Source: Diadema setosum (lineage: Eukaryota; Echinodermata; Echinoidea; Diadematoida; Diadematidae). From it: a stretch of DNA of 64,000 nucleotides. Made by a program: the position numbers and the translations under genes. This document shows, piece by piece, positions 46,683 to 60,100 of this stretch; the first letter of the stretch is position 1, and each line of letters starts with the position of its first letter. The notes beneath the pieces are model-generated. The model did not search any database, had not been told where the DNA came from, and saw only the letters and a list, made by a program, of their open reading frames with translations. The DNA lies in the NCBI RefSeq assembly GCF_964275005.1, contig NC_092689.1, positions 9,932,700 to 9,996,699 of the forward strand, in the 5' to 3' direction.

Positions 46683-49600
46683 GTTTGTATCATCATGATC
46701 ATGCACGCGCAGTCAGTGGTCAACGTCAGTGGAATTCCCCATCATAATTTCATTTGTGCAAGGAAGAAATTATGTCTATGTTATTGCAGGTACCGGTAGC
46801 CTTATGGTTTTACAGTGGCGCTAGCCTGGCCAGCATAACACATGATCATGATGACTGATCAAGCCTTTGATTTTGATTTGTGTGCTGATCAGCAGGATCG
46901 GGACACACGATCACATTGACGATGCGATCAATTACAATTGATAAACTACAACTTTAACTCACTAACTGTTTAGCTGGCTGATTCTGAATGAAGCTAAGCT
47001 AAGATTAAAGAAGGCAGGCAGGAATAGAAACCCTTATTAACTTCAAGGTTTAGCATTAGGCCTAGACCTCGTACCTCTATAATTGATTGACATTTTATTG
47101 TGACCAACCTAAAAGTCAAAGTGTAACCAGTTAAACGCAATGCAACTAACGGTATAGATAACGGTCTTGTGGCATGGCAAAATTGTGAAATCGGCCCCAC
47201 CGCACCGCAGTGTGCGTGCACCTGTGCATTGCCATTCATTAGACACTAGTCATCGGCTAGTAAGTTCAACTGTCACAACACACGCAAATCACATTAATTC
47301 ACATTAGGGTAAGGGCACCAGTATTCGGTCAGCCCCTGGTATTCGGTCACTTATCACTAGTCGCCACCCAGTAAGTTCAACTGTCACAACACACGCAAAT
47401 CACATACTTTCTTTCACACTCATTCACAACAGGAAACTCCCTTGGCGCCCTCCAAAAATCCATCCAAAATCCCAAATTTTACCGTCTATCGGCGCTTCTT
47501 TCCAAAAGCGCGCGCGGATAAGGCCCAGTTTTAAGAGTACGGGTTGCCGAAAAAGCGCTAAAAATCAAGAAAAACGCCATTCTCTCACGGGATTTTTCGC
47601 TTATCGCAAGCTTGGAGTGTAATGGTATCCTCAAAAACGCAAAAGAAAAACAAAATTTCCGAACGTGCTGATACAGTGTCCCAATGTACAAGGGTTGAAT
47701 GCAAGTGCCGAGGCCCCAGTATTCGGTCACTAACGGTCGCCGCAACGTCCCCGATGCAATTTTGCGCCAACAAGGTAGCACACGTGCGCATTTTTCAGCT
47801 GCTTTGAACACGCACATCGCGTGACCGAATACTGGTGCTGGTGACCGTATACTGGGGAATTTTCAAAGTGAAATATTTCGGGATTTTGTGCAATTCTGTG
47901 AGATATTTAACAAAATGAAAGTTGAGATTAAAGAAATTTGATATATTTCACATACATTGCTGTAGATATGATGTATGTATGTATTAATTTAGTTTGAAAA
48001 ATATTGCAAAAAAGCTTAAGTGACCGAATACTGGGGATGTTGCCCTACATGTATGGTTGAGGGGTCTAGATATCGCGCATGAAAATTTGTGATGCTCTTA
48101 TAATACAAATTATTCCACAATCGTACCTGAATTTCTCAATAAATATCACGAAAATGCAGAAAAATCACCTCCCAGAATCTCCTGATGATACGATGATGGA
48201 GTAGTGCGCTGTCGCGTTTGTAAGTCGGACTTAATTTTATGCGTTCAATTTCTTGGGGTATGTAAGGGTCGCGCAGCTGCCCTATTTAGTTTCATGCGTG
48301 AAAGTGTCTGCCCCTCTGCAGCTGTAACGTGCTTCGGCGGCTTGCGTAGAATATTATAAATGATCGATCAAAGAAATTACAAATTCTATCGGCTACGAAC
48401 GAGACAAGCGAGAGTCAAGACGACACGTCTAGGCTACAACATCCTTGAAACAGATTTTAAGCTAAGGTAGGTAAATTACAAGGTAAAACTAGAAATGTCG
48501 CTTTGGTGACTGGTATGCCTCCGCCATAATGCATGATTTTCCCAATAGGTCTAGATAGTACATGTGGACAATGTGTGATTACATTTTCACAAAATTGGCA
48601 AAATATTGAAATGACAAGTTTGTCACAAATGTCTTGAATGTTCACCTTCCTTGACCTAGGTTTAATTGGATGAATAGGAGAGCATGTATCTAGGGATTTA
48701 AGGACTTTAACTTGACTTTGACCCATTCATACATTTAGGCATTGAGTAATTTTCAAGGTACAGGTGTGGAGAAAAAGTGCAATTTCTGAATTGAATAGTA
48801 AATTGTTACCATTTTCATCTGGCCCTTGACCCTAAAATTCATAAGATAATCACTTTCAGGTACAACATGCGTAATATGTACTAAGTTTCAAGATAACTTG
48901 AGCCACTTCGAGATATGGAGGAAAAAGTTAGTTCAGCACTTTCACTTGATCTTTGACCTTTTGACCTTTGAGGCAAAAAAAAGAAAAAAAAAAACTTTCC
49001 AGAGAATTTCTATTAGGTTACACATGCATACACCAAGTGTAAAAAAATAATAACCCTGCTGGCATTGCATAAATTAATATGAGGGAAATAGTAAAATTTT
49101 GAAGTGTTGATCTTTGACCTTTTGACCTTTGAGGCAAAAAAAGAAAAAAAAAACTTTCCAGAGAATTTCTATTAGGTTACACATGCATACACCAAGTGTA
49201 AAAAAAATAATAACCCTGCTGGCATTGCATAAATTAATATGAGGGAAATAGTAAAATTTTGAAGTGTTGCACTTGACCTTTGACCCCTGACCTTTGACCC
49301 CATGAACCCTACATTCTCTAGATAATCACTTCCAGTCAGTACATGTAGAATATACTATGTTCCATGAAGATACCTTGAACAATTTTCCAAGGCACAGAGA
49401 AAAAAAAGAAGTTTTGGTATATTTACTTGACCTTTTGACCTTTGACCTTTGACATCATGACCCAAACTTTCACCAGAGAATCTTAATTGGGTAATACATG
49501 TATACACTAAGTTTCAAGAAAATATCTTCAGGCATTCAATAGATATGGCGAAAATAGTGAAATTTCATGTATTTGACCCTGACCTTTTGACCTTTGACCT

Positions 49601-52600
49601 CATGATGCAAACTTTCTCCAGAGAATCTTAATTGGGTAATGCATGTATACAGTAAGTTTCAAGAAAATATCTTCAGGCATTCAATAGATATGGTGGAAAT
49701 AGTGAAATTTTATGTATTTGACCTTGAACTTTTGACCTTTGACCTTGAGCATGTGCACCCAAAAGTTGATAGGCACAACTTCACCCCCTAATACACATAC
49801 ATGCCAAGTTTCATTAGGATACCTCAACAGGTTTTGATAGTTACCTTGTCCACAAAATTCATTACGGACGGACGGATGGACAACCCGAAAACATAATGCC
49901 TCCGGCACCACTTCGTGGCGGAGGCATAAAAATGGAAATATAGTGAAAAATTTGTTTTAAAAAATGGAAATTTAGTGAAAAATTTGTTCGAAATCAAAAT
50001 TTCTTACCTGCTTCCTTCTCATGTTTAGCGGTTGTCAGGTATGTTTATTCCATGGGCGTACAGTGTATCGGCAAATTTTGCGCTTAGTCCTATGCGTAAT
50101 ATTGCTTGGTATACGCAGTTTCGCTATGCGCGACCATTAAGTCCCTGCGCGAGATCTAGTACCCTTACTATACCAGATTTGAACGATTCAAGTTGTGCGC
50201 TACCTGTAGTCTGGCCTTGAAACCCTCTGCTCGTACTATTTTGCTGTAGGATATTGGTTTGCCTTTGTCTCCGCTGAGGGCGCATTTTGTAAAAGGAGTC
50301 CAGTTGACATAGGGTCTGGAAATCACAAATCGTGGGCGACCAAATTCTGCGCGTGTGCCTCGTAGAGTTCTGTGGTGTGCGCCACTAGTTTCGCAGCATG
50401 TTCAACGGTGTGACCTTTAATTTGCATTCCTGATCGCATGTCTGTGCGAAAGACTGATTTCTGCTCGTACACGCTGCATAAAATCTTTGTTTTCAGGAAG
50501 TTGTGAATTGTGTACAGCTGTACATGTCAACATTTGATAACAAAAACATGAAGTCCAATTAATGAAGACTGTCCTTAATGAGTCTGAGGCATGGTTTGAG
50601 GTGACAAAAAAGATGGTCAAGAATCAAAACTCAACACGATCGACATGTTCGCTTTGTGTTTATGGACCTCACTGGTACAGCCCTGTCGTGTTTATGCAGT
50701 GATTGGGCTGTGTATAGTTAATTGCGACACTGTGTGCATGGTACAGTGTACATGCGTACACGTGGCTGTATCCAGCGACTCAAGCCATGGTCACAACCAC
50801 ACACGTACATGTGTGGCTGTACACACGACCATTCTGTAAAACAAGCTGCCCATAATTCGACCATAAAATCCAAAAATTTGACTGCTGGCTACATGTAGAA
50901 TCCTTTGCTTTTGAACACGGTCAAATTTTGGCACGGGTTTTTTTTTTTTAATTGTTGATGTTTATTGATTATTGATTTATTGCATTGTAGACATTGGCTT
51001 TACCATAAATTTTTAAAAAGCCCAACTTAAAATAATTCATAATCTACTCTCTCCAAAAGAAAAAAAGAAGAAAATAAAAGACTCTTGCATAGAAACTCTA
51101 TTTTACCTTGATTTACCTTGATGTTGGGCATAAAGTATACTGGACTTATTTGCCCCTCTGCATCCTCTTGAGCCTTGCTGCAATTGTTATTTGCTCTACT
51201 ATTTGCATGTGTAGGGCAGGAGCGTCATGGGAATATAATATCCGGGTCATAACAGTTGAATTTATGTTTCCATGACTTTTCCAGATTTGATTTGAAGGTG
51301 TTGATGCTGCTGCTATTGATGACTTCAGGTGGTAGGCTGTTCCATAAATTGACTACTCGGTGTGAGAAATTCCTTTGTCTTACATTTGAGTTTGCGTAGG
51401 GTTTTCTGAGCTTGAGTGTGTGACCTCTTGTCCTGGAATGTGTATATTGCTGGAAGAAATCTGAGCTATGCCAGTCGTCTATAGGCCATTCAGGATCTTA
51501 AACGTGTGGGTCATATCTGCTCTGCGTCTCCTATATGACAATGTTGGGAGACCCAGTTTCCTCAGTCGTTCTGTGTAGCTCAGATCTCTCAGACCAGGTA
51601 GCAGCTTTGTTGCTCTTCTCTGTACTTTTTCCAATTTGTCAATGTCCTTCTTTAGGCATGGAAGCCATACACTACTGCAATATTCCAGGGATGGTCGAAT
51701 GATTGACTTGTATAATTGAATTAAGCCTCTACCATCCATATTAGAAAAGGATCTCCTATCTGTACCTATCATCTGATAGATTATTTCCACAGCTAGAGAA
51801 TTCCATCTAAAAACTTTGGAGGAAAGATGAACAAAAATATTAGGGCAGAATTTGTGTACATCTCACATCACTTGTGTGTGACATTTTAAAGATTGGCAGA
51901 CAGCAGGTGAAAGCTGTGGAAGGTCATGATCAAGAGTTCCCATCAGCAGTGTGATGCCCAATATGTTTTGTTTCTCTTCTACACAGATTTGAATGTCTGT
52001 TTTACTGTGTTTTTATCGCCTACTGTAGATGTTACTGTAAATCTAAGCCAGTTCACAGTTCCACTTTGCGCATGAGCAGAAAAAGGTCATTTGTACAATC
52101 AGGCATGATTGTTTTTTAATTCACCGAGATAAGCATCCCTGATTTAATGATTATTCATGTAACCCTTGTACATGTAAATGGTGCTTACTAGCACATCCAC
52201 CTGACTGCAAGCCTGGTATTTAATTTAGCAATGTTGGTACTGTAGAAAGACTTTGTATGCATTCAACACAAAACAATGAAATGAATGCCTGCCAAAGTGT
52301 CAACTGACAGACCCTTCTTGTCACCTGCTCTGCGTAACTTCATTCTTACAATTGTAGTTTGAACGTGAATTCCATAAATTGTGGGCATGCTTATGCATCA
52401 TGCTGCTTTGAAAACGAGTGAAGTGCCTAACCAGTTGAGAGAAAAAAAAAATGTCATTTGTACCAATGTGCCCATGAGCTACATGTTGTAACTGTGAACT
52501 GGCTTATTGGTGAAGAATGTCTTGTGAGAAAGAGAGTGCATGACTACAATTGTAGCATGAATGAAGTTGGTATTGTCAACTACATACATTCTATAATGTA

Positions 52601-54132
52601 TGAGCTTTGGATTGATTATTCTGTGTTTCATTTATTGATGATGTAAACGTATTCCTTTTGTTGAGGCTTTCTCCAAATTACTTTATACTTAGTATAACAT
52701 GGAAGAAAGTGAATAACACTCTAACAAGTATCGCAGAATGAGTACATGTGATACAAATGTATCACTATTGTTTATTGGTCTAGAAATGTAATGCAGTGTT
52801 TTGCATATTTCTACATTCCATACAAGTGTTTTGTCTTTGTATAAGCTTTCAAATTGGACTATCCAAAAGGTTGTGCTAATGATAGTACTTGTCCTTTGAA
52901 TTCAAAAAACAAACAAACAAACAAGCAAACAAAAAAATAAATAGCAATACCAGAAAAGAAAAATCCAGTTATGTAATGTTTTATTAAGGTTTACAATTTA
53001 CATTTGGCAAATTCATTCCCATCAATGCAGTGATGAGCACAATACAAAGCTATATATTCAGAGCACTCTACAGTTTGTACAAAGAAATCAGTAAATACAT
53101 GTACACTGAAGCACTAAGAAGACTAGCAAATGTTTGCATTGGATGGGAGACTTATAATTTGAAAAAGGTGTGCCTCTGACTGGCATCCAGTGCATGCAAG
53201 TGACAGCATACTTGTACATGTAGATGAGTGTCATGCATGTGGTAGAAAGCCCGCTCTTTTCATTTCCTCTCAGAGTTTGATCACATGTTATCATGTTTAT
53301 CATCTCTTTTTACTCTGTATCATGTTCAGTGTATTTAATAACATAAATACATGTGCAATTGTATAATTTCTTTGTCAAGTTGTTATTAGAAAGCAGTTTC
53401 TCAGATGAAACTATTGCTGGGTAGTTCAGAGCAGGGAGGTGGGTTCAGAGCTACGTGTACATACAGGTACCAGGGTAAATTGGCACTTCGTCTACACCCA
53501 CCCTGTCCACTGTCCACCTAGTCTAATGCCATCTCGTCTAAACCCACTTCGTCTACTACCAACTCGTCTACCAACCATTTTGTCTATATGCCAAATAGTC
53601 TAATTGTCATTTCGTCTACTAGCCATTTTATCTAATGTCCAATTTGTCTAAGTCACATTTCGTCTAACACCCATTATGTCTATTGACCATTTCGTCTAGT
53701 AATCATAAGGTCTATGAATAGAATAGTCTACAGCTCATTTTGTCTAATACCCAATTGGTCTACAACTCATTGTCTAATAGTCAATTAGTCTAATAACCAG
53801 TCCGTCTACTGCCAACTAGTCTACTGCCAACTGGTCTACTCCCAACTCGTCTACTCCCAATCGGTCTACACCCAATTGGTCTACTCCCAACTCGTCTACT
53901 CCCAATTGGTCTACTCCCAACTCGTCTACACCCAAGTGGTCTACTCCCAACTCGTCTACTCCCAACTAGTCTACACCCAACTTGTCTACTGCCAACTCGT
54001 CTACTCCCAACTCGTCTACTCCCAATTGATCTACACCCAACTCGTCTACTGCCAACCCATATCTACTGCCAACTCGTCTACTGCCAACTCGTCTACTGCC
54101 AACTAGTCTACTCCCAACTGGTCTACTACTAG

Positions 54133-54189
<57 letters not shown>

Positions 54190-57100
54190 GTTATTTAAGT
54201 TTACTTCATCCATTTTCTTTTTTCCCAGTTAAATAGGTTGAACACTCTTGGTGCCCCATTTGGTTTAAATTTTTATGTTCTAATTATGACAATTTTTTAG
54301 GAAAAAAAAGATAATGTCACAGTGTGAAAAACTTGCTGTGTTATTTTTGTGTTGGATGTGTAATTTATATCAGAAGCAATCATGCAGCATTTGTATGTCC
54401 AAACTTCAACACTCCATCCATTCAACTTTGATACACAATCATAAGTGTGGTAAAAATGAAAAGGAACACATTAGAAGTACATTATCAGTATTCTTTATTC
54501 TGTGTGCCACGTACTGATGTATGTAAACGGTTAAATGCACAAAAAAAGGTTGAAACATATACACAAAAATATGATTCATGCCAATATATAGCTACTACTA
54601 AGATGAATAATTTACTTGCCTGCAATGTACTCAATACACGTTTCGCGAGGAACCCTAAATAAGCATTTATATGTCCAAACTTCAAGTTTGGGTAAATTGT
54701 TGAGAGTAAAACTATATCAGTTGGGAGTACACCAATTGGGTATAGACGAGTATAGACCAATTGGGAGTAGACCAGTTGGGAGTAGACCAGTTGGGAGTAG
54801 ACCAATTGGGAGTAGACCAATTGGGAGTAGACGAGTTGGGAGTACACCAGTTGGGAGTAGACCAGTTGGTAGTAGACCAGTTGGGAGTAGACCAATTGGG
54901 AGTAGACCAATTGGGAGTAGACGAGTTGGGAGTAGACCAGTTGGTAGTAGACCATTTGGGGGTAGACGAGTTGGGAGTAGACCAATTGGGTGTAGACCAT
55001 ATTGGGTATGGACAAACTAAGGGTTGGACGATATGATAACTAGACAAAGTGAATGTAGACTGAATGACTTGTAGACAAGGTGGGAGTAGACTAACTAGTA
55101 ATAGACAAAATAGATATTAGACGACATGGCAAATAGACATTGTGAGTGTAGACGATTTGGCTATTAGATCAATTGTTTTGTAGACGAAATGCTCCTTAGA
55201 CGAGTTGGGTATTAGACAATACGGGTAGTGGGCAAAGTGACTATTAGACAATATGGGTACTGGACAAAACGAGTTGTAGACCAAATGGGTATTAGACTAA
55301 TCGGTAATAGACGATATGCCAGTAGACCAATTGGAAAATAGACATAGTGGCTGTAGACGAGATTACTATAAACCGGTACCAGCATGTCAAACATTCCGGA
55401 ATGAATTCTGTTTGGCTAGTTACAAGTACTTAAAAATCAATTCATGTGTTTGAATTATCGTTGTTATTACTTGTATGTAGTTCAATAATTTCAATTTTTG
55501 AGATATAATGTCCATATCCCTTCTCCTCTTTGATAAAGCAAAGACAGTAGCCACTTTTGTTACATTTTTTTGCAGTTCATAATGTCCTCAAACTGTATTT
55601 CAAACATGAATGGATTTTTTTTTTTTTTTTTTGGTCTGCAAGCGCTCCCCCCCCCCCCTCAAGTTGTCTAATGGAACATTGCCTTGGGTATAAACTCAGC
55701 TCGTTATTATTAGAGATTATTTGTAAGCATTTTGTTGTAAAGCCCCCAGTTTTTAATCTCTTTGTTGTCACAGGATTTAAGTGGTTTCAAAGAGTGTCCT
55801 CTTTGAGATCCTGACATTCTGACCAATCAGACAAGTATAAGTGAAAGTACTTTCATTGTCAACTGACATCATAATGGAATGATAATTGCAGTCATGCAGG
55901 ACAGTTTGGAGGAAAAATGTCTACCCGTACTCCAGAAGTATTACATGCTTGATACTATTTATACAGTGATGACAACATCTAACCTGCAGTGATTAAGATG
56001 GAATGGCATTGCCATATTGTACACGATAAGCGTGCTGCTGCTGATGTCTATGACAGAATCAATGATTTATGTTACTCTCTTGTTTGTCTTATTAACATTA
56101 CAGGCATCATTTCTCAACAAGAAGCTGAATATTGGTGGTAAAAGAGTAAACCTCGACATATGGGTAAGTGTTGTAATGTTACTGTAACTGTTACAGTGTA
56201 CATGTAAATATGTAGTGTACTAGAGCATGTTATTTAAGTTACAAGGAAGTGCATGTACAATAATGCACAAACATTTCATCATATAATGAGATGAACTGTC
56301 AGAAAAAAAAAAATTGGTATAAAAATGTTACTGCGTGAGCACTGTAGTTTTGGCACTATGCCCTATTAATTTAAAAAAATATTTTTCTTGATGTTATGAA
56401 ACTAGCGTTGAGTAGCTCCATTAATTCTGAATTGACTTTAATTAAAACTTTTTTATGAGACTGCAGTCTGCTTACATAAAAAGCTAGGGAATCATTACGT
56501 TTTACTTGCCCTGGAGACCCTCAAGATGAGATTATTATTGATAGAAACGTTATCACATCACTCATCGTAAAGACTAACACATACACTGTACTATGATGTT
56601 TTCTCCACCAGAGTAACGAAATGACAAGCCTGACAATAGCTGAATGGCTTTTTTCAACTTTTTTTTTTTTTTTGTGGCCTCATGCATGCCATGCTTTATT
56701 CAATAGAACCCTCAAATCATTCATGTTACAACAGTCATTTTATGTGTTATTTCCATGTAAAGAAAAAAAAGAGAGAGTATTGATTGCTTTTATTAAAGGA
56801 GACCTCTGTATGATTTAAGATTTTTACATTTGAACAACTATAAATTAGTTATATTGACTACAGAGTTCCAGAGTTTATAGTGATTGGGATGAGGAATAAC
56901 AAAATTTGTAACATATTGCAATGAAGAAGGATGGGGACATGGCAGCCTCACCATAAGAATGCATGAGTTGGGGCTCGAGGAAGCAGAACAAAAGAAGAAG
57001 GCATGCATAGATTCTACTTAAACAAGCGGTATTGTAATGGAATTACACTGCTACATTACTGAAATATGTGAACCTCCTATGTCATCAACAGTATTCAGTG

Positions 57101-60100
57101 TAATTTGTTGAAGATCTTGCAGTTTATTGTTCTCTGCTCAAGGACCACAATAAATTCTACAAATCTGCACATGAAGCTGTCGATTTATGTACTACATGAT
57201 GTGAAATTATGAAAATCGTCTGGATTGCCCCTTTAAGGCAAGTGATGTGACAATAGCTGAAGTGGGTTATAAAGGACAAGAGTTGATGAAAAATGTGTAA
57301 AGCTTCACAGTATTCAGAGAGCTTACTTAAGACATGCAGTGCTGAAATTTTACCTAGTCCATTTTTTTATTGTACATGCAGAGAATATACATGTACGATA
57401 GATTTGTAGTAAAAGAGTTATTATGCTGTACATATGTATATGAATGTTGTCTACAACAGTGCAAATTGATGATTACTTAAAGTTAAAACATATTGGTATA
57501 AATGATATCCTTGTATTCTATTAGCTTTAGAATAGGTTTGGATCCCTCTCCTCTCCCCATGGGAAAAAAAAAAATAAGTACAAATTTTTTTTTTTCTTCA
57601 GTATTTAGTTCAAAAAGAGATGTTTTGAACCAACTGTTTCTCATGTTTGATTGGCAGGACACAGCCGGACAGGAAAGGTTCCATGCATTAGGACCAATCT
57701 ACTACAGAGACAGCAACGGGGCAATACTTGTGTATGATATCACAGATGAGGATTCCTTCACAAAGGTTGGTATCAAAAGAGGCACAGTAACTTTTGGCTG
57801 AAATTACCTCAGCTGAATAGAGTTTAACTCACTTATCTGAATATGTATGAAAGTACACAAGCAAGTATACAGATGTATGCATTATACCTACTTTATTACT
57901 GAGTGTTATCACAATATTTATACTCTTTTTTCCTGAGTATGTTTGAGATGTTGTATATCAATATTTTAATTGAGTTAAATGACTTGATGTTGACTTAAAA
58001 CTTGAAAGCTGCGCAATCAATCACTTCTCATGGCAGTTTATTGTGATGTTGTACTTTTGGATTGAGAATGGTCAAAATGGAATAACATTTGTTTGCTCTC
58101 TGTTTTGCTGTCAAATTGCAAAGTTCTTGTTTTACGGGCCATATATACCTTTCTCACTTTACCCACAAATTAACAGATGATTATTCTTATCTTTAAAGCA
58201 GTGCCTGTGGATATGTAATGCATACTAAACACAAGAAAGGTTTTGTTTGCTGTGTGGTACAGCTGTATGAACAGTCCTAATGAACGAACTGAAGTGACAA
58301 TCCCCATGTTAAAGTTCAGGGAAAAGGCATTTGGTAGAGAGGGAGTCAAAGAGAGATGTGAGCTGCCAACTCCCAGGATTTTGGCATCCTAAATCATGTA
58401 ATCTGTGATTTCCTGGGGATTATTCTATGAAACATGTTCTGCTTTGCTTGCTCGCAGTTGTTGGGAGCATGCACTGTTTTGCAGAAATGACATTTAAGAG
58501 AGAGAGAGAGAGAGAGAACATTTCCCATGCCTTGCAGTAATTTGTTATTGTAATCGTAATGGTAATAATGAGAGGAATTGCCGATGTATGATGGAAACTT
58601 GGGTGGGATTAGGTAAGTTTGGACCAGATGCATGAAAACCAGCTACAATAGTACCTCAGCTGCTCACTTTGGTTCTGTTGTGTTGTTGGTTTTGAAATGA
58701 AAACTACATGATAGTGAAAAAAAAAATCATCCAATTGATTAGTTACTTCAATACACAAAGGGATGCATTTTGTTTATTGCCATTTGTTCCTGCAGGATTG
58801 TTCTTCCAGATGAGTACACTGTACATCGCAAAATGTCTGTGCATGGGAGAATATTACAAATGGTCTACTATCATGTGATCGTGTTCATCCAGTCACTGGC
58901 TTGTATTTGGCTAACTCATGTAAGAAAAATTATAGCACACATTTAATGAAATAACCCCTAATCACTCAGCAAATTCTTGTATTAATGATTGAGTGTACAT
59001 GCATTTAAGATCTCCCTTTTTTTCTTTTTCTTTTTCCCCTCTCAGGTGAAGAACTGGGTGAGAGAACTGAAAAAGATGCTGGGAAATGACATAGCACTGT
59101 GTATAGCAGGTACAGTGTATGAGTAATTCTGACCTTGTAAATACATTTGTACCGGAATCTGTCGTTACTAATTGTGTGTTTGTGTGTGTGTGTGAGTGTG
59201 TTGCGCTTTGATCGGTGGACAACCATGTGCTGTCCGTACTATGGGGGAAGTAGTGCATCTTAAGATCACTGACAAGTGAACCTGCAAGTTTGTCCCTGTT
59301 GTGTGAAGACTCATGGCCACGTAAATGTCAGTGCAAGAATTAAAACAGCCATAAGCCATGGTTTGCTGTATGAGTGCAGTATCTTTATCCTTGTTAAGAT
59401 AGATGACAGACTGCCATGCATGACTGCATTCTTTACGTCACAGTTCACAAACACTAGAGTATTTCCTGTACCCCATTTCTCATTAGCATATATTATTAGA
59501 AATGTGCTATTGTGGCCAGACTTCACTGTAGAAACAAGAATTTGCACTTGGACTCGTCCAGCAAGGTAGGAGATTGTGTGGGATATTATAGAGGGAAAGT
59601 GTGGCTTGCCCCAACAATTTAGAGCTCTGATTAGTTTGTTTGAACTTACAGTGATTATCTAGGGGGAAAAAAGACCAACAACACATTAGTGAAAATTTGA
59701 GAGAAATCCAACAAGAAGGCATATGATGTGGCATTTTTCGTCCTGCTTAAAGTAGCAACATCTGTCATGTGACTGATGTACTGTAAAACCAGAATTATTT
59801 TCATGGTTTGAAACTTTTGCGAATTGAAACCAATGGCCTTTTTTGTGGCAAAGAACTTAGAGCTTTGCTGGTCGCCATTTTGACAAGGAAAGAGTCCGAT
59901 TCTCTATTAGTTGTCTGATATCACTGAAACAATGTCTGAGCTGTTCTCTTTTTAAATATCTGTAATATGATAGGGTTAATTTTCTTCAACTTACATTGCT
60001 TAGCTGATGCCGTTTTTGTCTTCTCCCGCTATATAGGTAATAAGATTGACCTGGAGAAGCAGAGAAATGTATCAGTAGCAGATGCAGAGGCGTAAGTAAC

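Noticed and set aside
53876..54106. Open frames encoding [14 protein letters not shown] repeats on both strands (also 54485–55047)
   Set aside because: These follow directly from the 15-bp unit being a multiple of three with no stop; the array is the arm of a foldback transposon, not a gene.
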